DNA of 64,000 bases from Kluyvera sp047971185 (GCF_047971185.1 NZ_JBKDZH010000023.1:1-64000); one strand, 5' to 3'. Shown: positions 44,877 through 53,270, counted from the stretch's first letter. The notes: generated by a model from the sequence alone, not told the origin. Numbers and translations: made by a program.

Positions 44877-46748
44877 TCATGACAGCGTCGGCTTTACTTC
44901 CGGCTCGTCTTGTGGATTCCCGCTGTGCTTGCCCTCTTCCGTGCCCTGCCAGCCGTGGCGCTGAATCACCGACAGATGATTACGGTCTTCGTTGATGATT
45001 TCGGTCAGCATCGCGCTGGTGCGCTTAAACGCCGCCGCCCGCGAGGTGGCGTCGTTTTCGGCCATTTCCACCATCTCTTCCATCAGCTGCACGTTAAAGC
45101 GACGGAACAGATCGGCGCGCTCACGCGCTTCGTACGCCCCCAGCCCTAATGACTCCAGCGCCTGGCGGCCCGACTTCAGCGCCGCCTCGAAGGTTTCACG
45201 CTCCGGCGCGCTGACGCCAGCCTGGCGCAGCTTGATATAGTGCTCGACGTCGCGGGCGCGAGCGATAATCGTCAGATTCGGGAAATGCTCTTTCGCCAGC
45301 TCGGTCAGCTCAAGGCTGGCCTGCGGATCGTCGATAGCGTTAATCAACACCTCCGCTTTTTCCGCCCCGGCTGATTCCAGCAGGTCGGCGCGGGTGGCGT
45401 CACCGTAAAATACCTTCATGTCGAATTTACGCAGCGTATCGACATGGTCCGGATCGTGATCGAGGACCACCATTTTCACGCCGCTCGAGAGCAGCAGACG
45501 GCCGGCAATCTGGCCGAAGCGCCCGAAGCCCGCGATAATCACCCGTGGCTGCTCTTCGTCAATTTCATCCGCTTCACGCGAGTCCCCGGCGCTGGCGCGT
45601 TTTTCCAGACGCGTCAGCAGCACCAGCAGCACCGGCGTGGCCGCCATCGACAGCGCCACCGCCAGCGTCAGCGCTTTTGCCCACTCGACGTCCAGCACGT
45701 TCGCCATCTGCGCCGCACCGAAGACCACGAAGGCAAATTCACTGCCCTGCCCCAGCAGCGCCGCAAACCACAGACGCTGCGAACGTGGCACCTGTAGCGG
45801 TTTAGCAATCAGCCACAGCAGCAGCGATTTAATCACCAGGAAACCGACCAGCAGGGTAATAATCCGCAGCGGGTTGTTGATCAGCGTACCGAAGTCGATA
45901 GACATGCCGACGCCGATAAAGAACAGCCCCAGCAGCAGCCCTTTGAACGGCTCGATATCGCTCTCCAGCGCGTGGCGATACTCGGAGCTTGCCAGCAGCA
46001 CCCCGGCGAGGAATGCCCCCATCGCCATCGACAGCCCAACCTCTTCCAGCAGCAGCCCGAAGCCAAACACCAGGAACAGGGCCACGGCGCTGAACACTTC
46101 ACGCAGGCCGGAGCGGGCGACAAAGCGCAGCAGCGGGCGCGTGACGTAGCGCCCCAGCACCACCACCAGCGCCAGCGCGCCGGCCACCTTCAGCGCTGAA
46201 AACGCGAACGCGCCCAGGGTGGTCGTGCCGCCGCTGGTTGCCAGCAGCGGGATCATCGCCACCAACGGGATCGCCGCGATATCCTGGAACAACAGCACCG
46301 CGAACGCGCTGCGACCCACCTGCGTCACCGTCAGGTTACGCTCGTTCATCGCCTGCATGGCGATGGCGGTCGAAGAGAGCGCCAGCGTCATGCCAATCAG
46401 TTCCGCCACCTGCCAGCGCAGGCCGAGGAAGATGCAGAATGCGCCGATCAGCGCCCCACACAGCACCATTTGCAGCAGGCCGCCGCCGAATACCGATGCG
46501 CGCAGCTTCCACAAGCGCTGCGGATCCAGCTCGAGGCCGATAACAAACAGCATCAGCACCACGCCAATTTCGGCAAAGTGCAGAATAGATTCCGCGTCGG
46601 TGACCAGCCGCAGCCCCCATGGGCCGATAATGCAGCCGGCAATCAGGTAGCCCAGCACCGAGCCAAGGCCCAGACGCACGGCGATCGGTACAATCAGCGC
46701 CGCCGAGCCGAGGTAAATCAGCGCCTGTATCAGCGTATGACTATCCAT
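44877..46748 (-). CDS. kefC: Glutathione-regulated potassium-efflux antiporter KefC
   Basis: CPA2 K+/H+ antiporter, gated by glutathione and its electrophile adducts, that acidifies the cytoplasm for protection. I chose the ATG at 46748 (MDSHTLIQALIYLGSAALIV, 623 aa); the frame extends 33 codons into kefF without support. About 12-13 membrane helices fill residues 1-380, with HALESDIEPFKGLLLGLFFIG holding the regulatory loop. The cytoplasmic RCK/KTN domain follows (VIIAGFGRFGQIAGRLLL, about 401-418). Overlaps its ancillary subunit kefF by 8 bp. Confidence 0.96.
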   Translation of the reverse strand: MDSHTLIQALIYLGSAALIVPIAVRLGLGSVLGYLIAGCIIGPWGLRLVTDAESILHFAEIGVVLMLFVIGLELDPQRLWKLRASVFGGGLLQMVLCGALIGAFCIFLGLRWQVAELIGMTLALSSTAIAMQAMNERNLTVTQVGRSAFAVLLFQDIAAIPLVAMIPLLATSGGTTTLGAFAFSALKVAGALALVVVLGRYVTRPLLRFVARSGLREVFSAVALFLVFGFGLLLEEVGLSMAMGAFLAGVLLASSEYRHALESDIEPFKGLLLGLFFIGVGMSIDFGTLINNPLRIITLLVGFLVIKSLLLWLIAKPLQVPRSQRLWFAALLGQGSEFAFVVFGAAQMANVLDVEWAKALTLAVALSMAATPVLLVLLTRLEKRASAGDSREADEIDEEQPRVIIAGFGRFGQIAGRLLLSSGVKMVVLDHDPDHVDTLRKFDMKVFYGDATRADLLESAGAEKAEVLINAIDDPQASLELTELAKEHFPNLTIIARARDVEHYIKLRQAGVSAPERETFEAALKSGRQALESLGLGAYEARERADLFRRFNVQLMEEMVEMAENDATSRAAAFKRTSAMLTEIINEDRNHLSVIQRHGWQGTEEGKHSGNPQDEPEVKPTLS

Positions 46749-47274
46749 TATTGTGCTCCTCCTGCCAGCCCAGCAGCCGTTGTTTATAGTGACGCGCCTT
46801 CGCCTGCAGCGTCTCTTCGTCGCAGATAAACGTGCAGTGCACGGCAAACGGCGGCAGCCATTTCATGCCGCAGTAGACGGCGGTGGCCTCCAGTGGCTGG
46901 CCCAGCACCTCAAACCCCGGATGGGAGCCGATCTCAAAATGACTTTCACCGCCGCCGGTGGTCACCGCCCACATCATGCTTTTACCGTGCAGCGCCGTAC
47001 CGCCGTGGCCGTAGGCCCAGCCGTGCGCCAGCACTTTATCCAGCCACAGCTTGAGCAGCGGCGGCGTGCTGTACCACTGCATCGGGTGCTGCAAAATGAC
47101 CAGATCGGCACGAGACAGCGCCTCCTGTTCGGCGGCAACGTCGATATTAAAATCGGGATAGAGGTGATAGAGAGAACGGATTTCCACTCCGTCGAGCGTC
47201 CTTACCTGCTCAAGCATCCGTTTATTCGCATGCGAGTGATGCGGATACGGGTGCGCATAAACAATCAGAATCAT
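46741..47274 (-). CDS. kefF: KefC ancillary quinone oxidoreductase KefF
   Basis: Flavodoxin-like FMN protein (177 aa) that binds KefC, is needed for full efflux activity, and reduces quinones. Visible are LIVYAHPYPHHSHANKRML (N-terminal phosphate-binding region), LQHPMQWYSTPPLLKLWLDK and AVTTGGGESHFEIG. It precedes and overlaps kefC. In K-12 the genes upstream are yaaU/fix/cai; here the order diverges. Confidence 0.95.
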   Translation of the reverse strand: MILIVYAHPYPHHSHANKRMLEQVRTLDGVEIRSLYHLYPDFNIDVAAEQEALSRADLVILQHPMQWYSTPPLLKLWLDKVLAHGWAYGHGGTALHGKSMMWAVTTGGGESHFEIGSHPGFEVLGQPLEATAVYCGMKWLPPFAVHCTFICDEETLQAKARHYKQRLLGWQEEHNNG

Positions 47275-47430
47275 GATTAGCCTGTCTTACTTCATTATTG
47301 TATTCCTGAGTTTAGACAGTTAATGATGACACTTACAGGATCAGTTAACACAACCGCAGGAAATGGGGGCGGACGCCCCGCAAGGAAGAGATTTGCGGCT
47401 GCGCATCCGCCGCGATAAGCGTTATACGCT

Positions 47431-47459
47431 GGCCCCGTTCGCGGGCGCGGTACGGGGCC
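47431..47459. other. GC-rich hairpin 3' of the lipoprotein gene
   Basis: GGCCCCGT (47431-47438) pairs with ACGGGGCC (47452-47459) around a 13-base loop. No U-tract follows on the minus strand, so it may be a transcript-end or stability element rather than a classical terminator. The rest of the 47275-47470 gap shows nothing I recognise. Confidence 0.45.
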
Positions 47460-47470
47460 ACGGATAACGT

Positions 47471-47707
47471 TTAGTTGTCGAGCTCGTTCATCGACTGAAC
47501 CTGATCGCGGTTAATCTGTTCAGTCTGCCCGGTTTCGGCATTTTTATACGACACCAGGCCGGTATCCTCATCCACCTGAGGTTTGCCGTCGGTCACAATA
47601 GTCTTGCCATCGGTGGTCTTCAGCGCCTGGTTGGATGAACAGCCAGCAACGGTAAAGAGCGCACCGGCCGTCAGAATCGCTGCGGTAAGTCGCTTATATT
47701 GCATCAT
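47471..47707 (-). CDS. YgdI/YgdR-family lipoprotein
   Basis: Small predicted outer-membrane-type lipoprotein, 78 aa. I chose the ATG at 47707 (MMQYKRLTAAILTAGALFTV), which follows AGGAGG at good spacing. The signal peptide ends in the lipobox VAGC, with the lipidated Cys at residue 23 and Ser at +2. The mature part is one small beta-rich domain (TTDGKTIVTDGKPQVDEDTG, then ISYKNAETG-type strands), typical of the DUF903 family. Function unknown. Monocistronic by spacing. Confidence 0.85.
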   Translation of the reverse strand: MMQYKRLTAAILTAGALFTVAGCSSNQALKTTDGKTIVTDGKPQVDEDTGLVSYKNAETGQTEQINRDQVQSMNELDN

Positions 47708-47809
47708 GTTTCCCTCCTGCTTTTCAGCCAAAATTCGTTATCACTCTAACCATTTTAGGTTAGCGGCCAGAAAGCGGGAGGGAAACCAGAAAGCTCCGAA
47801 GCGGCGTTA

Positions 47810-48694
47810 TTAGCTATTTTCGCCGAATGTCTGCCGGAAGCTTTCCGCCGCGCCGAGCAGGTTGGCGTCGTTGCGGTACTGGCAAAGCAGCAGCGTCGGC
47901 ATAAATTCCGTCAGCCGTCTTTCGTTCACCAGCGCGGTCAGCCGCGCCTGAATACCGGCGAAGATCGCCTCATTGGCGGAAATCCCGCCGCCGATCACCA
48001 GGCAGTCCGGGTCGTAGCACACCTGGAGATTCAGCAGCCCCACCGCCATCCAGTGGTAAAATTGTTCCACCTCCTCACGCGCCACGGCATCGCCCTGCTC
48101 GGCAAGACGGAAAACGTCAGCGCCAGAGATGCTCCCTTCTGCCAGCGACATGCGCCGCGTATAGCGTCTGGCCATGGCCACTGCGGTACCCAGCTCGCTG
48201 AAGGTCTGCCCGTTATCCAGCGTCATCAGGCCAAACTCACCGGCATAACGATGGCTGCCGCGGCGTAGGATCTTATCTTCCACAATCGCCCCGCCGACGC
48301 CGGACCCGACGATAATAAACAGTACGTGACGGTACGCTTTCCCCGCCCCCATCGCCGCTTCGGCAATACCTGCGGCGTTAGCGTCGTTTTCAATGCTGAC
48401 CGGCAGCCCAAACAGCGCCGTCAGCTCCTCGACGATCGGGAATCGGTGGATGTACGGAATGGCGCTCAGCCCGCCAATTTCACCGCGCTCTGGGTCGACG
48501 TTGCCGGGGGCGCTGACCGCCACGCCGCGAATGTCGTAGCGCTGGCGATAGCCGTCAACAATCGCCAGCAGCTGCGTTTTCATCTTTTCCCAGCTGTCCG
48601 GCGTTTTGACCGACGCGGTCTCCGCCAGCGTCTCCTGCGTCCATACGCCGTATTTAATCGACGTGCCGCCCCAATCAAACAATAAAATAGCCAT
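47810..48694 (-). CDS. ROK-family sugar kinase
   Basis: Cytoplasmic ATP-dependent hexose kinase type, 294 aa. The phosphate-binding LLFDWGGTSIKYGV is at residues 4-17, the catalytic Asp in IENDANAAG (Asp104), and the ATP-binding GSGVGGAIV at about 131-139. The canonical zinc motif CxCGxxGCxE is absent; after GEFGLMTLDNG the sequence goes straight on, which places it with zinc-free ROK kinases of the beta-glucoside-kinase kind. Divergent from an RpiR regulator across 165 bp, so probably controlled by it. Substrate not readable; a sugar released by the neighbouring catabolic genes is a reasonable guess. Confidence 0.8.
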   Translation of the reverse strand: MAILLFDWGGTSIKYGVWTQETLAETASVKTPDSWEKMKTQLLAIVDGYRQRYDIRGVAVSAPGNVDPERGEIGGLSAIPYIHRFPIVEELTALFGLPVSIENDANAAGIAEAAMGAGKAYRHVLFIIVGSGVGGAIVEDKILRRGSHRYAGEFGLMTLDNGQTFSELGTAVAMARRYTRRMSLAEGSISGADVFRLAEQGDAVAREEVEQFYHWMAVGLLNLQVCYDPDCLVIGGGISANEAIFAGIQARLTALVNERRLTEFMPTLLLCQYRNDANLLGAAESFRQTFGENS

Positions 48695-48820
48695 AGATAT
48701 CCCTTCGTTAACTCATTATCGGCGTCAGAAATTGGGCCATTATGCCGGGGGGATCGGTGCCGAAACTTGCGCGTGCTCGCAACAATGAACCTGACGTATA
48801 GCCGCAGCGTGGGATTTTTA

Positions 48821-48835
48821 TGGTACAAAGTACCA
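48821..48835 (+). promoter_or_regulatory. Perfect palindrome, probable operator of the RpiR regulator
   Basis: TGGTACAAAGTACCA, 6-bp arms around AAA, 25 bp upstream of the RpiR start and in the shared region with the ROK kinase gene. Its position fits autorepression. No other copy was noticed in the window. Confidence 0.5.
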
Positions 48836-48859
48836 GTTATTTATTTTCAGGGGCTTACC

Positions 48860-49723
48860 ATGTCCGTTTCCATCGACATCATTTCCTGCATTACCGACCG
48901 TTTCGTCGAGCTGACCGCCACCGAGAAGCGCATCGCGCAGTTTATTCTCGATGACGTGCAGACGGCGACGACGTTACCCATCGCCGAGATGGCGCGGCTC
49001 ACCGAGACCAGCCAGGCCTCCATCACCCGCTTTGCCCGGGCGATTGGCTGTAAAGACGTGCGCGAGCTGAAGGTGAAGCTGGCGCAGTCGCTGGCGGTGG
49101 GGCAGCGCTTTATTCTCGACGTGCCGGATCTGGAAGGTGTGCAGGGAATCTATGAAACAATCATCAACGTACTGGAGATCAACCGTCGGGCGCTCAATCC
49201 CGACACGCTGAAACGCGCCGTCGAATGGCTGAGCGGCGCGCGCCAGATCCTGGCGATCGGCATGGGCGGCGGCTCCACGATCTGCGCGCAGGAGGTGCAG
49301 TTCCGCCTGTTCCGTCTGGGCCTGCCGGTGGTTAGCCAGAGCGACGGTCTGCTGGTGAGGATGATGTGTTCTTCGGTCGCGCCCCACGACGTGGTGCTGG
49401 CGCTGTCGCTCGGCGGCTATACGCCGGAAGTGGTGGAGAGCGCGGCGATCGCCCGTCAGTACGGCGCGAAGGTGATTGCGATTACGCCGGAGGGAACGCC
49501 GCTGGCGGAGAACGCCGATGAGGTGCTGCCGCTGATCGTACGGGAAAACGACTATATCTTTAAGCCCAGCACCTCACGCTACGCCATGCTGGCGATGGTG
49601 GACGTGCTGGCCACCGAACTGGCGATGGCCAACAAGAACCAGGCAAAAGACCGTCTGCGCCGTATCAAGCTGGCGCTCGACAGCCATCGCGGCGGCGTGG
49701 ATCGACAGCCGCTCGGCGATTAG
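48860..49723 (+). CDS. MurR/RpiR-family regulator
   Basis: 287-aa regulator with an N-terminal HTH_6 domain (about 1-77; IAEMARLTETSQASITRFAR forms the HTH) and a C-terminal SIS sugar-phosphate-binding domain (about 125-255; LAIGMGGGSTICAQEVQFRL and LALSLGGYTPEVVESA). The ATG at 48860 (MSVSIDIISCITDRFVELTA) follows AGGGG; an in-frame start 31 codons upstream would run over the palindrome. Divergent from the ROK kinase, convergent with and overlapping the aldolase gene by 4 bp. Ligand is probably a phosphorylated sugar or sugar acid. Confidence 0.85.
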   Translation: MSVSIDIISCITDRFVELTATEKRIAQFILDDVQTATTLPIAEMARLTETSQASITRFARAIGCKDVRELKVKLAQSLAVGQRFILDVPDLEGVQGIYETIINVLEINRRALNPDTLKRAVEWLSGARQILAIGMGGGSTICAQEVQFRLFRLGLPVVSQSDGLLVRMMCSSVAPHDVVLALSLGGYTPEVVESAAIARQYGAKVIAITPEGTPLAENADEVLPLIVRENDYIFKPSTSRYAMLAMVDVLATELAMANKNQAKDRLRRIKLALDSHRGGVDRQPLGD

Positions 49724-50328
49724 TCCGCGGCAGCGAGCGCCGCCATAAACCGTCGGGCCTGCGTGCGGGTCACTTCGACGCTCTGCCCGGCGCGATATAA
49801 GTCGCTGCCGAGCCCGGCCCCCGCGCACCCGGCGCGGAGATAATCCGCCAGGTTGTCCGGCGTGACGCCGCCGACGGCCAGCACCGGTACGGTCGGCGGT
49901 ATAACCGCCTTTAACGCGGCGATATAGGCCGGGCCAAACGCCGACGCAGGGAAGATTTTCAGGCACTGCGCCCCTGCCTCCAGCGCGCTGAACGCTTCAC
50001 TGGCGGTCGCGCAGCCGGCATAAACCTGCATCCCCGCCTCGACGGCGCGGCGAATCACCGCCGGGTTGGTATTCGGCGTCACAATCAGCGAGGCCCCCGT
50101 TTGCGCCAGAAAATCGACCTGTTCCACCTGCAATACGGTTCCGGCGCCGATTTTCGCCTGGTCTCCGTAGCGGCTGACCATCTGCGGAATACTCTGCTGC
50201 CAGTCCGGCGAGTTCAGCGGTATTTCAATATGACGAAAACCGGCGTCCAGTAAGGCTTCAATATGGCCGCTGGCTTCATCAGGCCGAATGCCGCGTAAAA
50301 TCGCGATTAAGGTTCTAACTTCTGGCAT
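49720..50328 (-). CDS. 2-dehydro-3-deoxy-6-phosphogalactonate aldolase (DgoA/Eda family)
   Basis: Class I aldolase splitting a 6-phospho-2-keto-3-deoxy-aldonate into pyruvate and glyceraldehyde-3-phosphate. 202 aa, KDPG/KDPGal aldolase fold. Glu35 in IEIPLNSP and the Schiff-base Lys124 in CLKIFPASAFGP are present; GAGTVL and VGGVTPDNL are the phosphate-site loops. Much of it matches E. coli DgoA (IPLNSP-W-QSIP, GAGLGSDLYRAGQSVE), which favours the galacto-configured substrate. Overlaps the kinase gene by 14 bp and is the last gene of the minus-strand catabolic set. Confidence 0.88.
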   Translation of the reverse strand: MPEVRTLIAILRGIRPDEASGHIEALLDAGFRHIEIPLNSPDWQQSIPQMVSRYGDQAKIGAGTVLQVEQVDFLAQTGASLIVTPNTNPAVIRRAVEAGMQVYAGCATASEAFSALEAGAQCLKIFPASAFGPAYIAALKAVIPPTVPVLAVGGVTPDNLADYLRAGCAGAGLGSDLYRAGQSVEVTRTQARRFMAALAAAD

Positions 50329-51190
50329 CGATAATTCTCCTTATGCCGTGCAAGAAAGCGGTGTCGCCCGCCACTTCATGGGCCGCGACGCCCTTCATGT
50401 CCAGCGCCTGACGGTAACGACGGCACAGCGATTCGCTGCCCACCAGCGCGATCTCGGTGACCGGATGTTCGGCCAGCATCGCCGCCACCTCCGCGCCGAT
50501 CAGCAAGCCGGATAGCCATTCGCTGACGTGTGCTGCGGGCAGATGGCCGAGCAGCCGCCCGGCGCGCGCGTCGAACAGCCGGGTCACCAGCGAGGGTGAA
50601 TCCAGCCCGCTTTGCAGGCCCTCCTGAAACGCGCCCGCATTCTCCTGCTGGGCGGGCAGCCCTTTACCAATCAGCGACTGGCTCATCAGCAGATGGTGCA
50701 GTTCGCCGGTCATCGCGGTGGCAAACTGCTGCACGGCGTCGTTGGCGGTACGTACCCATTTGCTGTGGGTGCCCGGCATGACGTAGCAGCTGGCCGGGGC
50801 CAGCGCCATGGCGCCAAGCAGTTGGGTTTCCTCGCCGCGCATCACGCTGTGGTGACCGTTGGCCTGCTGCATCAGGCCCGGCACAATCCAGACCTGCTCG
50901 GCAACTTCCGACAGCCGGGCGCTAAGCTGATGTAATGCCACCGGGCAGGGCAGATAAGGCACCGGCAGCCAACCGGCGTCACTGCCAATCATCCCGGCCA
51001 TCACCACCGGTGTCTGCGCCTGTTGGCGCCACGGCGCAATGTACTGCTCAAAGACTTCACGCGGCGATACGTCGGTCAGGCGGCTCACCCCCAAAGGCTG
51101 CTGTTGCTGCGCGATGCATTCGCCGTCGCGGTAAAGCCAGGCGCGCAGATGGGTGGAACCCCAGTCGACGGCGATAAAGCGCTCGCTCAT
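50315..51190 (-). CDS. 2-dehydro-3-deoxygalactonokinase (DgoK family)
   Basis: Phosphorylates 2-keto-3-deoxy-D-galactonate at O6. 291 aa. The N-terminal IAVDWGSTHLRAWLYRDGE is the family's phosphate motif. NVMRGEE-like VMRGEETQLLGA, YVMPGTHSKWV, MTGELHHLLMSQSLIG and SGLLIGAEVA match E. coli DgoK closely. Starts with a 4-bp overlap of the symporter stop. No dgoD dehydratase, dgoT transporter or dgoR accompanies it, so the 2-keto-3-deoxy acid must come from another reaction. Confidence 0.9.
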   Translation of the reverse strand: MSERFIAVDWGSTHLRAWLYRDGECIAQQQQPLGVSRLTDVSPREVFEQYIAPWRQQAQTPVVMAGMIGSDAGWLPVPYLPCPVALHQLSARLSEVAEQVWIVPGLMQQANGHHSVMRGEETQLLGAMALAPASCYVMPGTHSKWVRTANDAVQQFATAMTGELHHLLMSQSLIGKGLPAQQENAGAFQEGLQSGLDSPSLVTRLFDARAGRLLGHLPAAHVSEWLSGLLIGAEVAAMLAEHPVTEIALVGSESLCRRYRQALDMKGVAAHEVAGDTAFLHGIRRIIDARS

Positions 51191-52677
51191 TGCGCGTCTC
51201 CCGTGGCCCGTTGACCGACCGGCGCAGCGGCCGCTTCCGGCTGGCTTTCGCGCTCGCGGGTGATCATCTCCAGCGCCTCTTCACGGCTGAACTTATTCGC
51301 GGGCGTCAGGACCGTCACCACCACCGCGCTGACCAGGCTGGCCAGTACCGATGGGATGCACGGGTTGCCCCAGAAGGCCAGCCAGCTGTCGTTAATCAGC
51401 ACCGCAATCGACACCACCGCGCCGCCAATCAGCGCCGTCAGCGCCCCCTGCCAGTTAAAACGCTGCCAGAAGCGCCCGAGAATAGAGCAGACAAACAGGC
51501 CGGACATCAGCGTCGCAATCATTTTGGTGATATAGCTGATGATGTCGTTGGAGGTCAGGGCGAACACCAGCGCCAGCCCGATCACCAACACCAGCATCCA
51601 GCGCGAGAGAGTAATGGCTTTGTGTTCCGGCGGCATGCGGCCCATCACGATGGTGTAGAGGTCACGCATCATAATCGCCACCGCGGCAATCGCGTCGGAA
51701 CTGGCCGACGACATGGTGGCGGAAAGCCCGGCAATCAGCACCACCAGCCCCAGAATACTCGGCAGGAAGCTGGTGGCGAACAGGAAGGCGTAGTTGGTAT
51801 TTTCCAGCGACGGGTTCATGGTGTATGCCGCCATACCGATAATCGCCGGCAGGATGGAGAAGAACAGATACAGCACGCCGGTATAAACGAAGGAACGGCG
51901 CACAGAAGAGACATCTTTGCCGGAGTAGATTCGTTGACGATAAGAGGGAGTCGCCAGTACGCCAACGCCGATCACCATCGCCAGCGACAGCGCCGGGATC
52001 GCGCCCAGTTTATCCACCGCCAGGAAGCTCATCGCTTTCGGGTCCATCGCCTGCTGGATGGCGTCCCAGCCGCCGACGTGCACTACCGCCAGAATCGCCA
52101 TCAGAATAAAGCCGAAGAATAAAATCAGCGCCTGAATGGTATCCGTCCAGACCACCGCGGAATATCCGCCGATCACTACATAAATAGCGAATGCCAGCGC
52201 AATAATAAGTTTGGCAACCGTTAAATCAATCCCCGTGGCCCACGATAAATATAAACTTCCGCCGAGTACATGCGCCCCTAACCAACCGATAGAAGCAATA
52301 AATATCAGAATCCCGACGACGTTTTTAATAATATGACTGCCGCCAGTATAATATGATAATTCTTCACTCATGGTCATAAAGCGCAGCTTACGCACCGGCG
52401 CAAACCACCAGGCCACCAGTAAAATACCAACCGCGCCGCCCAGGCCGTACAGCATGCCGGCCCAGCCGTTGCTGTAACCAAATCCCACCGCGCCCATGCT
52501 GGAGCCGGTGCCCACCATCGTTGCCACCGTGGAACCGAGGGTCAAAAACATAGGCAGGGAGCGGCCGCCAAGGAGAAAATCCTCGCCGCTTTTTTGATTA
52601 CGCGAAACGTACCAACCAAGCCAAATCATGGCGATGGCATAAATAATAAAGCCGATTAGAAAAATATGATTACTCAT
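51187..52677 (-). CDS. Sodium:solute symporter (SSS family)
   Basis: Inner-membrane secondary transporter of 496 aa with about 13 hydrophobic helices. SSS features include FLLGGRSLPMFLTLGSTVAT (about residues 33-52) and GLSATMSSASSDAIAAVAIM (sodium-site region). The ATG at 52677 (MSNHIFLIGFIIYAIAMIWL) follows a GGAG site. Cytoplasmic polar tail of about 35 residues at the C-terminus. Cotranscribed with the kinase and aldolase (4-bp overlap), so it probably imports the substrate of this pathway, inferred here to be an N-acyl amino-sugar acid. Confidence 0.88.
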   Translation of the reverse strand: MSNHIFLIGFIIYAIAMIWLGWYVSRNQKSGEDFLLGGRSLPMFLTLGSTVATMVGTGSSMGAVGFGYSNGWAGMLYGLGGAVGILLVAWWFAPVRKLRFMTMSEELSYYTGGSHIIKNVVGILIFIASIGWLGAHVLGGSLYLSWATGIDLTVAKLIIALAFAIYVVIGGYSAVVWTDTIQALILFFGFILMAILAVVHVGGWDAIQQAMDPKAMSFLAVDKLGAIPALSLAMVIGVGVLATPSYRQRIYSGKDVSSVRRSFVYTGVLYLFFSILPAIIGMAAYTMNPSLENTNYAFLFATSFLPSILGLVVLIAGLSATMSSASSDAIAAVAIMMRDLYTIVMGRMPPEHKAITLSRWMLVLVIGLALVFALTSNDIISYITKMIATLMSGLFVCSILGRFWQRFNWQGALTALIGGAVVSIAVLINDSWLAFWGNPCIPSVLASLVSAVVVTVLTPANKFSREEALEMITRERESQPEAAAAPVGQRATGDAQ

Positions 52678-52703
52678 GACTCGCTCCGGTAAAAATATGG
52701 CCA

Positions 52704-52729
52704 CCGAACGATTTAAATAAATCATTCGG
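52704..52729 (-). promoter_or_regulatory. Inverted repeat upstream of the symporter gene
   Basis: CCGAACGATTTA and TAAATCATTCGG, 12-bp arms with one mismatch and a 2-bp centre, 27 bp upstream of the symporter ATG. Could be an operator for an internal promoter or an mRNA hairpin. Confidence 0.45.
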
Positions 52730-52813
52730 GGTCAGGGAAAATTATCTAATTAAATGAGCGATACAAAAATGCGTAGCCGCTCGTAAGGGCGTAGCTGAAT
52801 TTCATAGTTATTT

Positions 52814-52836
52814 CGGTGGGCGCGTTATGCCCACCG
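52814..52836. other. Intergenic hairpin between ridA-like and symporter genes
   Basis: Perfect 8-bp stem CGGTGGGC/GCCCACCG with a 7-base loop. No U-run on the minus strand, so it does not look like a strong terminator in the operon direction. May mark differential expression or mRNA processing within the set. Confidence 0.5.
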
Positions 52837-52861
52837 TTTAAAAGAGATAGAGCGCAGAAAC

Positions 52862-53257
52862 TTATTTAGCGCGTTCGCTGTTATAGCAGGTGAGATCCAC
52901 CTCAACTTTACAATCCACCACCAGGTCGGCCACGCAGCAGACGCGCGCGGGCGGATGGTCGGCAAAGAATTCACGGAACACTTTGTTAAACGACTGGAAA
53001 TAGCGCGCATCGGTCAGGTAAACCTTAACGTGCACCACATCCGCCAGCGTATAGCCCGCGTCCTGCATAATGTCGACGCAGTTCTGAATCGCCAGGCGCG
53101 ATTGCTCGATAATCCCGCCTTCCACCACTTCGCCGTCTTTCATCGGCGTCTGGCCGGAAACGTACAGCCAACCGCCCGCTTCCACCGCCTTCGCAAACGG
53201 CAAATGCTGCCCGCCGGTACCGGTACTGCCGCCTACGCCATAACGTTTAATACTCAT
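52862..53257 (-). CDS. RidA-family enamine/imine deaminase
   Basis: YjgF/YER057c/UK114 protein of 131 aa. The conserved Arg105 (PPARVCCVADLVVDCKVEVD), which is the catalytic residue of RidA, and Glu119 are present, so it belongs to the active imine-hydrolysing class. The ATG at 53257 (MSIKRYGVGGSTGTGGQHLP) follows AAAGGAG. It begins 13 bp after the D-aminoacylase stop and is cotranscribed. Beside a PLP-dependent beta-eliminating enzyme its likely job is to hydrolyse the released enamine/imine to the 2-keto acid plus ammonia. Confidence 0.9.
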   Translation of the reverse strand: MSIKRYGVGGSTGTGGQHLPFAKAVEAGGWLYVSGQTPMKDGEVVEGGIIEQSRLAIQNCVDIMQDAGYTLADVVHVKVYLTDARYFQSFNKVFREFFADHPPARVCCVADLVVDCKVEVDLTCYNSERAK

Positions 53258-53270
53258 TGTTGCTCCTTTC

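Noticed and set aside
49720..52677. A galactonate (dgo) operon
   Set aside because: No DgoD dehydratase, DgoT MFS transporter or DgoR regulator is present; the source of the 2-keto-3-deoxy acid must be another enzyme, best supplied by the adjacent PLP protein.
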